Shown here: piece by piece, positions 36,088-46,979 of the stretch
How the letters are laid out: each line of letters opens with the position of its first letter
Position numbering within the stretch: position 1 is the first letter of the stretch
Source: Brachionus rotundiformis
Lineage: Eukaryota; Rotifera; Eurotatoria; Ploima; Brachionidae
Reading direction: 5' to 3'
Length of the DNA stretch: 64,000 nt
Assembly (NCBI GenBank): GCA_016802295.1
Contig: JAESIW010000180.1
Location: forward strand, 1,615,619-1,679,618
Notes under the pieces: model-generated
Told to the model about the DNA's origin: nothing
The model's input: only the letters and a program-made list of their open reading frames with translations
The model's database searches: none
Translations under genes and position numbers: made by a program

Positions 36088-36700
36088 AAAAATGCTAGAA
36101 TAAGGTAGTTTTTGTTTTCAGATATATTTTATTTTCCTATATTATTAATTCCTTAAAAACAATTGAAAAGGGTTTTTCATCTAAATTTATCTTACGTCTT
36201 TATTAAAGTTTTAAAAGCACGAATAATTAAACTTGAGGTTTTTGAAAACTACGATCAAATATCTTCAGATATATTACAAAAAGATTGTAAAACCAACATT
36301 GATTGTTCTAGAGTTTCAACTTCATTTGATTTCAATTTTAAATGTTTTTGTTTTTGATCTTAAAAGAATTAAAATAAGTTCTTCGCAATTTTTGATAATA
36401 CTGTTAGCGGTTTGGCATTGGAAAGAATAGACTGGTTTTAGAAACTTTATTAAGCTCAAATCTTGAGCTATAAATATCAAAATTAAATTATCCAAAACAA
36501 AATATTCCTTCTTATATATCCTATTAATATCATTTTATTTTCTAAATTGTCTCCAAGTTCCAATCAATTATTAGTTATGAATACAGCCTAGTAACTACGA
36601 GTTGAGTTTAAACCTAATTCCAGCGACAAGACAAGTTACAAATTATAACTAGTATGAAAGGTCCAATTTGGCCATGCGAAAAATCTGAAAGACGATCGAA
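36088..36700. other. AT-rich spacer between two retroelement wrecks
   Basis: No recognisable domain. The small open frames here have no conserved features and are probably chance. Confidence 0.35.
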
Positions 36701-36719
36701 TAAAATCGACCTTCCTACT

Positions 36720-38860
36720 CATGATCGGACCTGACGTTTATGAGATTTACAAGAGCATTCGGAGCCGAGATGACAACGAGACACACGATCAGGCCTACAA
36801 ACTGATTACCGACCACTTCACGGCCCAGCGATCGGAATATGCTGAGGAGCAAAAATTCCCGACGGCGGCATCCTCGATTATGTACGCACAAGACCGATCC
36901 GGAAAACCCAAGTCCAAGAACAGTTACGGCTGAACTGATTTTGCTAAGAAGGGACAATGCGGATGGTGCGGTGGAACTGCCAAAACAAAGAAACATGCAA
37001 AGCGTTCGGAAAATTCTGTCTAAACTGCGGCAAGCCAAACCTCTTTGCATCAGTGTGTTGGAGTCACAAAGCAGATACGTCAGAGTCAAAAGCCAAAAAG
37101 TCAATCAGACAAATCACGCACATGGACGAGCAGTACACAATAGATAGCTCAGAATACGCCGAGTACCTTAGATACAAACAGAATCAAAAGTACGAAATGT
37201 CTGCCGTTCAGCATCGACCAACGTCAAACGATGGACCACGTGTGACGATTGAAATGAGCCAGACGAGGCTCTCATTTCTAATAGACACAGGCGCGGCCAT
37301 CAACGTGATAGATGAACCATCATACCAAAGTATCCACAAGAGGCCAGCACTTCAAAAGTGTAACACAGAATACTATGAATACACAGCAGGCTCACCGATA
37401 CCAGTAATAGACCAGTTCATAGCCGACGTAAGTACAATCAAGACAACAACAAAAGCTGGTTTCATTGTTGTCAAGGGCAGAGCCGAGCTACTACTTGGCT
37501 ATAGAACAGCGATCGCTCTAGGTGTCGTCCAAATAATCAATTCAGTTCCCGATACAAAAAGCACCATTGAATTCAAAGAAAGAGTCAAGAAAAAGTTTCC
37601 AACTATTCTCTGAAACCATGGGCTGCATAACCGGAACCGAGGCTAAGCTGGATGTTGATCCAGAAGCTAGGCCGATCAAACAAAAGCTTAGACCGGTAGC
37701 GTGCATCTACAAGACTCAGTCATGAGAGAACTTGAGAAGCAAGTAGACGAGGGCATACTGGAAAAAGTCAATTCTTCGATCGGCCCAACTCCCTGGATAT
37801 CGAATCTGGTGGTGGTGCCAAAAGGTATCAAGAAGCACGGAAGCATGGCTCCAACCGATAAATTGATATCAGACTCACATGTGATGCCCGACCGATGAAT
37901 AAGGCTCTACGCCGCACAAGGCTCCCAACCAAGTCACTAGAAGATTTGATCTACCTCGTATGCGGGTCAGTAAAATTCTCCAAACTCGACATAAGAAAAG
38001 CCTTTCACCAGTTGAAGCTGGCCAAGCGACTCGAAGACCGGGGAGTCACACTCAACGTCGAAAAATGTGAATTCAACAAGCGAGAGCTCACTTTCTTCGG
38101 ACTTCAAATGTCAGCTGAAGGCATAAAACCAACAGACGATAAGTGTCAAGCCCCAAGAGAAGCCAATCCAACGTCGAACGTGAAGGAGCTTAGCTCACTT
38201 TTTGGTGTCATACAATCCAACAGCCGTTTAATCCGCGTCACATGCTCAACCACAAAACCACTTTGGCGTCTCACCAGGAAAAACCCAAAATGGGAATGGA
38301 CTGATGAGCATGAATCGGCACTCCACAAATTGAAACAAAACATTACAAACAAGTATATGGCCTATTTCAACAAGGAATGGCACACTGAAGTGATAGTAGA
38401 CGCCAGTCCAGTTGGTCTAGGTGCATTGTTGCAGCAAAGAAACCCGAAGGACAAAAACGAGGTCAAAATCGTCTGCTTCGCCTCATGACTGCTCAGTGGT
38501 CCCGAAAGAAGATACAGCCAGTAAGAGAAAGAAGCACTCGCAGCCGTGTGGGCATGTGAAAAGTTCTGGCTAAACCTCATCGGCTCGCACTTCAAACTCA
38601 TCACCGACAACCGAGCCGTCCAACTCATCTTCGACAACAGTGCCAACAGACCACCAGCTTGGATAGAACGTTGGGCACTGAGACTCACTCAGTTTGACTT
38701 TCAAAAAATCCACAAGCCTGGTAGCACGAATGTAGCTGACTACTTCCCACGCCACCCAGTACCATGCAATCAGTCAAACCAAGATGAGCAAAATGAAAAC
38801 TACGTCAACCTGGTAGAACAACTTTTCCATCTTGTAACTACCTGTTGGATGATTGAAAGC
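36720..38860 (+). mobile_element. Ty3/gypsy-type LTR retrotransposon wreck 2, RT core deleted
   Basis: Distinctly more GC-rich than its surroundings and different in sequence from wreck 1. It has a gag end with a broken zinc-knuckle region (GQCGWCGG, about 36955), an aspartic protease (LIDTGAAINVIDEPSY, about 37270), the RT N-terminus (GPTPWISNLVVVPKGI and KFSKLDIRKAFHQLKLA), then a jump directly to the post-catalytic RT part (LNVEKCEFNKRELTFFGL), and an RNase H-like region (VIVDASPVGLGALLQQ; FKLITDNRAVQLIF). The RT segment that would hold the catalytic Asp-Asp is missing around 38020-38045. Several stops and frameshifts occur. No integrase is visible. It is dead, but the pieces are well preserved, suggesting moderate age. 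Confidence 0.87.
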
Positions 38861-39388
38861 ATTTTTTCACCATTTTCCCTTTGCTTTTTGATTAATACTT
38901 CTTTCATTCTTGTTTAATAATCATAATATACAGCGATTGAGCTACATTTATTAAATGCCTCTGAAAAAATATTAACTACTTCAAATTGGTTCTGAACTTC
39001 GAATATTTAAGGCAATATTTATTTTAATTAGAAAATAAATTATACAATAAAAATAATACGGTTTGATAAAAAATCTATTAAATAAAATAAATCAATTATT
39101 TAATGTGTACAATTTTAAGATTACATTCGAATAAAAATTACAAAAATTAACAAAAAATGCATTTCGAATATTATTGACGAGTATAATACTAATGCTTAAA
39201 CTTCTAATAAATTATATTTACAGTCTTAAACGGTTTGATTAAATATACAAAAAAAACTAAGACAGAAAAAAAATATAGCTGAATATATTAGTTAAAAAAA
39301 AATAGTGATAAAATTTCGGAAAAAAAAAATTGCACAAAAGTTTAGACGCATACACATTTTTAGTATTTAAAATGACCACCTTTGCATC

Positions 39389-40145
39389 TTAACAAGCACG
39401 AATACGTATTGGCATTGATTTAACTAATTTTTTCACATATTCATCAGGTACATTTAACCATTCCTTCAGAAGTGTCGATTTTGAGTGTGCGATTGAGGTC
39501 AACTTTGTTTCTACAAATTTTGCATCAATATATGGCCATAGGTTCTGGATAGGATTAAGATCAGGTGATCTGCCACACCATGGTAAAAGGGCAATATTGT
39601 TCTCATCAAACCACTCTTTAATTAGCTTTGCTCTATGTGCTGGAGCCCCATCCTGTTGAAAAAACCAAGGATCATCTCTTTGGCAAAAAACATCAACATA
39701 TGCCATAAGTTCATTTTTTAACGTTTCCTTATAGTTATATTGATTAATTCGCCCCTATATACGACAGAATCCTGTACCTTTAGCGCTGATGCATCACCAT
39801 ATTCCTGCGGATCGACCACCACCTTTTTCTTTTCTTAACATTTTTACTAAAACCGTTGTTTTTCTTTTAAACACCTCAAAATTGGATTCATCACTAAAAT
39901 TACCATTCCCCAAGGTTCAACTGTCCAATTCAATCTTTCTTTACGCCATTTTAATCTTTTGATTCTACTCGATGCCGTCAGCAATGGCTTTTTAAGAGCT
40001 GTATAAGTTCCTATTCCTTTACTCGTTAGAAATCTCCTTACTGTTTCACTACCTATCTTTCTATTTCCGTATTACTTTTGGTCTTATCTTTTAGTAGACC
40101 AATTATCTGATATCTAACTTCATTGGTAAAGCTTTTTTTACCCAT
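39389..40145 (-). pseudogene. Tc1/mariner-type transposase wreck
   Basis: On the minus strand, a start near 40145 gives MGKKSFTNEVRYQIIGLL, an N-terminal helix-turn-helix style segment, followed after frame breaks by a Tc1-like middle (RRFLTSKGIGTYTALKKPLL). Then comes 39706-39389 with WFFQQDGAPAHRAKLIKEWF and SPDLNPIQNLWPYID, the second and third catalytic regions. The C-terminal part is intact, but at least two frame breaks and stops lie upstream. Short similar words (AAAAGTTTA) near 39335 and, inverted, near 40278 could be worn terminal repeats. Confidence 0.83.
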
Positions 40146-40319
40146 TTTTTTTTTACCAAGATATCAGTCTGTCACAGCTCATATTAATCGTTATAGCGAT
40201 ATATTAAAAACCGACAGGCTAATCACCCTTATAACTGAAAAAAAAAGTGTTGTTCCAAGAAAAAAACCGTCATGTTAAACTTTTAATCAAGCATATTTAA
40301 TGCAACTAAATGATGAGCG

Positions 40320-40900
40320 TACTAAAAACGAGGTGAATGTAATAAGTTGCAGTCATAATAAACAAGTGGTAGTCAAGGTAACAAACAAATTGTGTTAAAA
40401 AACAATTGGTCTCAGTAAATACTCGTATTTCGTGCATCAGATAAAGATGTTCTGGATGAGTGGATCTTTATTGTGGAAAACCTATCATAAAGAAAAAAAA
40501 GTAAACAAGGATGAATTGGTAATTGACATATACCAATATCTAAAAAGCAAGCATTGAGGAGATTTAAGCTTGGGGAATAAGAAACGGACACCAGGAATTG
40601 GGTGGATTAAAGAAGATGTTCTATGAGCTATCCAATAAGCTCGATTCATTAAACAAATTAAGGGACATATTATTAACTATTCGCATTAATTAAAATAATT
40701 TGGAAAAGAGTGTATCGAAATTTGAGAACATCATGAGTCGTTTTGTAGATATTACTGAGTCTGAACGAATCTACTTGTTGTTAAAAGCCTTCCGGGTAAC
40801 GCAAGACAAATGGCTACTTCGTCAGAGCCAAAGTCATTAAAGAAGCAATCGAACAGGCAAAGATTTACACCACAAGTCTGGCGACGGCGAGTTCCTTTCT
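40320..40900 (+). pseudogene. gag-like remnant of an LTR retrotransposon
   Basis: Broken plus-strand pieces read like the start of a gypsy-type gag: VDEWIFIVEN-like sequence near 40455, NKDELVIDIYQYLKSK near 40505 and, after several frame changes, ERIYLLLKA then SLKEAIEQAKIYTTS up to about 40885. Stops occur throughout. Which nearby wreck it belonged to is unknown. Confidence 0.55.
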
Positions 40901-40905
40901 CTATC

Positions 40906-41317
40906 ACTATAATTTTGATAATAAATTTATATGACTGAATTCTAGACTATCTAGTTCGCTAATTCCGCTATTTATTTCTATCCTCTTTTTTCAGTGAGTT
41001 ATTTCAAAATCCTTTTACTATGTTTTGATCTAATATATTACTTATTCAGTAAGTTCGATCATCACAACTGATTAATTTTGACTCTTTCCTTTTAATACTA
41101 GATTGTATCTATACTATATACATCGGCATTAGAACGGCCGTTTTCAATATTTATTTTAGACTCAAATTAATAAAGTTTATTATTAACAAACCTCCTAATT
41201 CTTGTTAATAACTCTCACCCTAAACACTACAGTAACATATCTCTTCATTTAAATCACATAGTCCTCGATAAATTCAATATTTAAAATTTCAAATAAAAAG
41301 AAAAAAAATAATCTTTC
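40906..41317 (-). repeat. Possible solo or 3' LTR-like stretch
   Basis: Non-coding stretch downstream, on the minus strand, of the ORF pair at 41318-42009. Read on the minus strand it has a TGT-beginning segment (TGTTACTGTAGTGTTTAGGG, about 41220-41240) and an AATAAA-like signal. No second copy was found in the window, so the LTR call is tentative. Confidence 0.3.
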
Positions 41318-41638
41318 TTAAAATTGATTATGATTCAATTCTAATATTTTATCTTGGATACTATATTCGTTTGCTTCTTGTTCTTTTATTAGTTTTCTTA
41401 ATTGTTTGAATCTATCGTTTTTGTCAATAGAAGCTTCTGCATTGTCAACCAATATATTTGTTAAGTTAATTTGGGACTTTACATTATCAATTTACAGGTT
41501 TGGATATTTTTGTTTTATGAGCGTGACTTTTTGATTAAAAGTTAGTTTTCTCCATTCATCAAGAATCCATTTGTTTTCTTCTTTAGTTGCGAACTCAGGG
41601 AGATAAATAATTTTCTTAATTGATTCTAAGTGTTCCAT
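41318..41638 (-). pseudogene. Short charged ORF with one in-frame stop, possibly from a retroelement
   Basis: 107 codons starting MEHLESIKKIIYLPEFATKE, rich in Lys/Glu and predicted helical, interrupted by a single TAA at 41492-41494 after which the frame stays open to 41318. Its ATG overlaps the end of the upstream membrane-protein ORF by 13 bases. Compact overlap suggests a viral-type or retroelement gene layout. No family is recognised. Confidence 0.4.
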
Positions 41639-42009
41639 TTTGTTTGGTAATGAAATGTAAATAAATGTAACAAAATTTTTTTTTTATATAGTTTATAATA
41701 TAATTTTATATATTGTATCAGCACATCTGCTAGCTTTTCCGCACTTCTTCGATTGTATGAATTATTGTCTAAGCGACGCTTAATTATGCATTTTAATAGA
41801 TGAAATTTGCATTTTAGCAAACAGTAGAAAAAAATTAAAATCATGAATGCCACGACTGTGATTATTATGAATCTAAGGAGTCCTGATTCTTCTATTAAAC
41901 GATAAATTTTTGTAATTATTTCGTTTAAATTATCTAAAAATTCGCTATCAAAAACCAAGGTATATAATATTGTTACTTTTATTTTTAGAAAAATAAAAAT
42001 TTTTTTCAA
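41626..42009 (-). CDS. Single-pass membrane protein ORF, possibly an env-like tail
   Basis: 127 residues with one strong membrane segment near residues 47-67 and a basic Cys-containing stretch after it. It overlaps the next ORF at its stop. The placement just before an LTR-like stretch, with a membrane span followed by a basic tail, resembles the end of an envelope-type gene of an env-bearing LTR element, but no diagnostic motif is present. It could equally be a chance frame in AT-rich DNA. Confidence 0.3.
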   Translation of the reverse strand: MKKIFIFLKIKVTILYTLVFDSEFLDNLNEIITKIYRLIEESGLLRFIIITVVAFMILIFFYCLLKCKFHLLKCIIKRRLDNNSYNRRSAEKLADVLIQYIKLYYKLYKKKILLHLFTFHYQTKWNT

Positions 42010-45000
42010 AGTCTAGTAAGTAAAAAGTATCAATTGAAAAATCGGATAAATTATTCTAAATAAACTAGGGATCAAAGCAGATATAGGAGAGTTGTTTTTT
42101 TGGAAGCTTATTGTAAATCAAGCCGGTTAGAGAGTTTGAAGGTAAATTTCAATTTGCTTTAAACTGAGAGGACATCTTAGATTTGTATCTTCTTGAATAA
42201 AAAGCTGCTTATCATATGCCCTTTTAAACTGATTCCAGTAAAAGATACGCAGATGACCAACGTGTTTTATTTTCAATACGTGGCCTTGATTTTTTACTTG
42301 AAAAAACTTTGTTTAGTTGGATTGATTTTCTTACATGATTGTTTGAGCTATTTAAAATTTTTTTCTTATTAAAACTCTCAAGTATTGTAAAAAGTAACCA
42401 AAATAGGATATAACTTGAAGGATTTCAAAACTTTTGTAGATTTATCTGCCCTGATTTTAGAAAAATATGTACTAGATAATTGGCTTAGAGGTTTTATTTA
42501 AGAACTTAATTTTAATTTTTTTAATTTAATTTAAAAAGGTTCGTTTCGCTTTTGGCAAATTTTTGGTCGTCCTGCGGCTTATGCCTAAACAAGTTTTCAC
42601 TCGAGTCTTTTAATAGCTCGATTAAAAGAACATTTTCTTGCAGAAAGAAATCTGCTGTTGTCAATTTTTTTAATTTTTTGATTGATATGGCTAAATATTA
42701 TACCATCAAGATATGAATTTTTTAATTGAAGCTCTTCCAAGTACAAAATGTATTGAGCTTGGTTAAAATATTTTTTATCCGAAAAACGCTTCCAATGTAA
42801 ATATTTGTTAACATTCCAAAAATTAAAATTTTATTAATTATAAAATTGTATTAAATAAGTTTTTTTTAAGGACGGGGTTGTGAATTTGGTTTCAATTCTA
42901 TCATTTCAATTCAGAAAAACTTGAATAACTATTTTACTAAAAGAGATAATTTAGTTCTATAAAATGCTCAATTAAAAGAAAATTTGCTTTATTCAGTAAA
43001 ATAAGTCTGCAAAATACTCTGCAATTTTATTCACTTTGCACGCCATTAAAAAGTATTCAAATCAATTGTGCACTCACTTTGCAGAGTTTTTGCATATATA
43101 TATTTTTGTATTAAGCAAAGTTGCTTAAACATTAAGCATCCTGAGTAGTTTTTTCTCCTGGTAAAGATTCTCTTGAGATTGATGACACTGACGAAGTTAG
43201 AGTTAAATTTTAACTGTACTGATATGAATCTGTTAATAGTTTGGTTTGTTATAATAGGTGACAAAAATGAAATCTTAGGTTTGTCAATTTCTTGCCTATA
43301 AAGGTTCTGTTTGGGTTTTCGAATTTAAAGGTTATGTTTTCAAGTAGAATTTTTTAAAAAGGCTTGTTACATTTAAATGGGGGGTTAAACTCAATATTTG
43401 TTTGAGGAGAAATTTCCAACAAATGAAATACAAGATCTTTCATGTTCTGAGAAAAAATGTTGTCAGTTCTGCACTGGACTAGGATTCGATTAAAGCTTTA
43501 ACTTAATAGCATTTTTGAAGTTCCACTTAGTAGAACCTCCACAATTAGTCCCCATGTGTTGTGTCTAGGGAAAAAACAAGATATTAAGCAAGAAAATCAC
43601 GTTGTAAGATATCAGAATCAGAATGCATTAATTTTTTAAGCTTATTAATAAGCGTGGATGCGATTTTATTGTTGATAGTTAGCCATTAAGGCAGTACATT
43701 ATTATTTGTACGTCGCAGTCCAAGTTTAATTCGCTGATAAAGCGTAAAAAGCCTTTTAATATGCGAACCAGAGTGGCTATTGAACAGTTCTTTTAGACTT
43801 TATTATTAACATTGTCTATGTCTGGTGCAGCCTTCTGTTTAATTGATTTCAAGGCATCGAGAAATTCTTTTTTGTAATTGTTATAGTTTAGGCAGTGCCT
43901 TAACTGGTTGGAATGGAACTCAATCCTTCTTTTCGACCACTTATTTAAATGTTGATAAGATATTGTTAAATATGTCTAGTTGGATAAATAAGTTAGGAAT
44001 TTTAGAATCGAAAAAAATAGCTATATATCTAATAGAAAAGATTTGCATGTAGGATGAAGCGAAATCGATTATAATACTAATACATATTGAAGGACAAAGT
44101 GAAAAATCAAAACCTTTATTTGACCAGGACTAAACAAACTATAGTTTGTTAAACATGATTTCTTTCATCAATTAATAAATATATTAAATTAGTAACCAAT
44201 TTCAAATTTTGTGGTCAGTATAAAAAGTCTTAACAATCTTATGATTAAAATTAAGAAATAAACTTTAAAAAAGGGTCCTTCTAAGAAAGATATTTTAAGC
44301 TTTATTCCTAACTATTTAATGGTTTATTTTACAAAAAAATTATTCCATTTTTCCTCTAATTCTATGAGAAATTCGTCATTTCTGTTATCCGTGAATGCAA
44401 TGGTCATGGAATCATTAAATGAAGATAAGTTAAACTTGATGCTCAAGCAAAGCCAAACTATCTGTCTCAAGAGAGAGCCAAGCATGTATTCATCGCACGC
44501 AAGACAAGTAAGATGACTACATTGATCATCACATGCAAGCAAGCTAGTACGCCGGCTTAACTTGCATACAGTTAAAAAAAAACCGATATCATTTTTTTAC
44601 TTTTAGCTTAATATATTTTATTTTTGCATATTCTTGGTTGATATTTATTTTATTTCTCAAATAATAAGTGAAAACACATTGCTATTGATTTGCTTTTATA
44701 TTAATTTTAAAATTCAAATTAATCATACACAAAAAATAATTGAAAAATTGTAAATTACATCAAAATATGGTATTTTTTATTTTATATTTGTTTCTTAATT
44801 ATGTCTTAAAATCATTTATTATGTATTATAATCATCATTTTAAATTTTTGCACCAAAATTTTGTTCTGAATTTCACAAAACTTTTTTTTTAATTCATAAT
44901 TTGGATTGGAAAATTTATTTTGAATTTTATTACAAGCAGTTAAAGTGTTTTAAGAAATTGCTATAAATTTAGAACGCTTTCTTAATTTTAATCAAAATTC
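42010..45000. other. Decayed spacer with possible LINE trace
   Basis: No intact gene. On the minus strand near 43770-43890 a segment reads FLDALKSIKQKAAPDIDNVN, similar to the 'K-x-KKAPGIDG' start of LINE reverse transcriptases, with stops on both sides. A more GC-rich patch at 44390-44570 has no recognisable meaning. The rest is AT-rich. Confidence 0.35.
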
Positions 45001-45016
45001 TAGAAAAAACTTAGTT

Positions 45017-45047
45017 GAGAATCGAACATTCTCTAGAGATTTTCTAG
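45017..45047 (+). promoter_or_regulatory. Heat-shock-element-like GAA/TTC block upstream of tubulin copy 3
   Basis: Same block and same distance (70 bp) from the ATG as in copy 1, with one base change inside (CTAGAGATTTTCTAG). The flanking stretch of about 90 bp up to the ATG is nearly identical to copy 1, while DNA further upstream is not. Confidence 0.5.
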
Positions 45048-45086
45048 CCAAAGCTTAACGAGACTTACTAAACTAAACAATCAAAA

Positions 45087-46442
45087 ATGAGAGAGTGTAT
45101 TTCTATCCATGTTGGTCAAGCTGGTGTCCAAATTGGTAATGCCTGTTGGGAATTGTACTGTTTGGAACACGGTATTCAACCCGATGGTCAAATGCCATCA
45201 GACAAGACCATTGGTGGTGGTGATGATTCATTCAACACCTTTTTCTCAGAGACTGGCGCTGGCAAACACGTACCAAGAGCTGTCTTTGTTGATTTGGAAC
45301 CAACTGTAATCGATGAGGTCCGAACTGGTACCTACCGTCAATTGTTTCACCCAGAACAATTGATCACTGGCAAAGAAGACGCTGCCAACAACTATGCTCG
45401 TGGTCACTACACCATTGGTAAAGAAATCGTCGATTTGGTATTGGACAGAATCCGTAAATTGGCCGATCAATGTACTGGTTTGCAAGGTTTCTTGATCTTC
45501 CACTCATTCGGTGGTGGAACTGGATCTGGTTTCACATCATTGTTGATGGAGAGATTGAGCGTTGATTATGGCAAGAAATCAAAACTGGAATTCTCTGTTT
45601 ACCCAGCTCCACAAATTTCATCTGCTGTAGTTGAGCCATACAACTCTATCTTGACCACTCACACTACTTTGGAACACTCTGATTGTGCTTTTATGGTTGA
45701 CAACGAGGCCATTTATGACATTTGCCGTCGTAACTTGGATATCGAAAGACCAACATACACCAACTTGAACAGATTGATTGGTCAGATTGTTTCATCGATC
45801 ACTGCTTCATTGAGATTCGATGGTGCTTTGAACGTCGATTTGACTGAATTTCAAACTAACTTGGTCCCATATCCACGTATTCACTTTCCATTGGCCACCT
45901 ATGCTCCAATCATTTCAGCTGAAAAAGCCTACCACGAGCAGCTCACTGTTGCTGAAATTACCAACGCTGTTTTTGAGCCAGCCAACCAGATGGTTAAATG
46001 TGATCCAAGACACGGTAAATACATGGCTTGCTGTATGTTGTACAGAGGCGATGTTGTGCCAAAGGATGTCAATGCTGCCATTGCCACCATCAAGACCAAG
46101 AGAACCATTCAATTTGTTGACTGGTGTCCAACTGGTTTCAAGGTTGGTATCAACTATCAACCACCAACTGTTGTTCCAGGTGGTGACTTGGCTAAAGTCC
46201 AACGTGCTGTATGCATGTTGAGCAACACCACTGCTATTGCTGAAGCCTGGGCTAGACTTGACCACAAATTCGATTTGATGTATGCCAAGAGAGCTTTCGT
46301 TCACTGGTATGTCGGTGAGGGTATGGAAGAAGGTGAGTTCTCCGAAGCCAGAGAAGATTTGGCCGCTTTGGAAAAAGACTACGAAGAAGTCGGAGTTGAT
46401 TCAGTCGAAGGAGAAGGAGAAGATGAAGGCGAAGAATACTAA
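45087..46442 (+). CDS. Alpha-tubulin, copy 3 (intronless)
   Basis: 451 residues, differing from copy 1 by three residues seen by eye: FSVYPAPQISS in place of FAVYPAPQIST, and an Asp for Gly in the acidic tail (EGEDEGEEY). All functional landmarks are kept (MREC, K40 region, GGGTGSG, terminal Tyr). Silent changes cluster around 45495-45620, with the rest almost identical, a patchy pattern expected from gene conversion. The 3' flank is homologous to the other two copies but clearly diverged. Unlike copies 1 and 2, the downstream neighbour is a real gene (adenylyl cyclase), 0.5 kb away and convergent. Confidence 0.98.
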   Translation: MRECISIHVGQAGVQIGNACWELYCLEHGIQPDGQMPSDKTIGGGDDSFNTFFSETGAGKHVPRAVFVDLEPTVIDEVRTGTYRQLFHPEQLITGKEDAANNYARGHYTIGKEIVDLVLDRIRKLADQCTGLQGFLIFHSFGGGTGSGFTSLLMERLSVDYGKKSKLEFSVYPAPQISSAVVEPYNSILTTHTTLEHSDCAFMVDNEAIYDICRRNLDIERPTYTNLNRLIGQIVSSITASLRFDGALNVDLTEFQTNLVPYPRIHFPLATYAPIISAEKAYHEQLTVAEITNAVFEPANQMVKCDPRHGKYMACCMLYRGDVVPKDVNAAIATIKTKRTIQFVDWCPTGFKVGINYQPPTVVPGGDLAKVQRAVCMLSNTTAIAEAWARLDHKFDLMYAKRAFVHWYVGEGMEEGEFSEAREDLAALEKDYEEVGVDSVEGEGEDEGEEY

Positions 46443-46979
46443 AACAATGATTAATTCTTTCAATATTTTTTATGCGTCATTTAATACTAAAATTTTTTAC
46501 TCGAATATTAGTTTAATAATTACTATATGACTTTATAATAACTTTAATATTAATAAATAAATTCAATTTAATAATATAATACACTTAATAATAATGATAA
46601 TAATATAAAGCTACGGCAAGCAAATAATAATCAAATACAATGTGTAATAAATGCTTAAACTAAGTAGTGGACGATGAATACCTATCACTGCTTTTTACTT
46701 ATTTTTATCTAATTTTTGTTATCATTAAAATAGTACACCTAATAAAAAATAAATTCAAAGAAAATTATTTTCTGAATCATTCTGTTATATTTAAGACTTT
46801 TATTATTTAATAGATTGTTCAAAGCTTTTATTTAAATGAGGCTTCAATAATCTTGTTAGTTTTTTAGTTAAGATTTAATCTTTAATTGAATTCCTTTTGC
46901 ATTCAATTAATAAAATGTTTATTTTTTTAAGTAAAAAATCTTTAAAATTTTATTGAAAAATAACTTAATAAATTTAAAT
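46443..46979. other. Convergent 3' spacer
   Basis: Holds the tubulin copy 3 3' UTR (diverged relative of the copy 1/2 sequence, with AATAAATAAATT near 46550) and the adenylyl cyclase 3' UTR on the other strand. Nothing else seen. Confidence 0.5.

Noticed and set aside
36163..36430. Two 64-65 codon plus-strand frames
   Set aside because: Low-complexity AT-rich composition, overlapping each other, with no domain or splice context.
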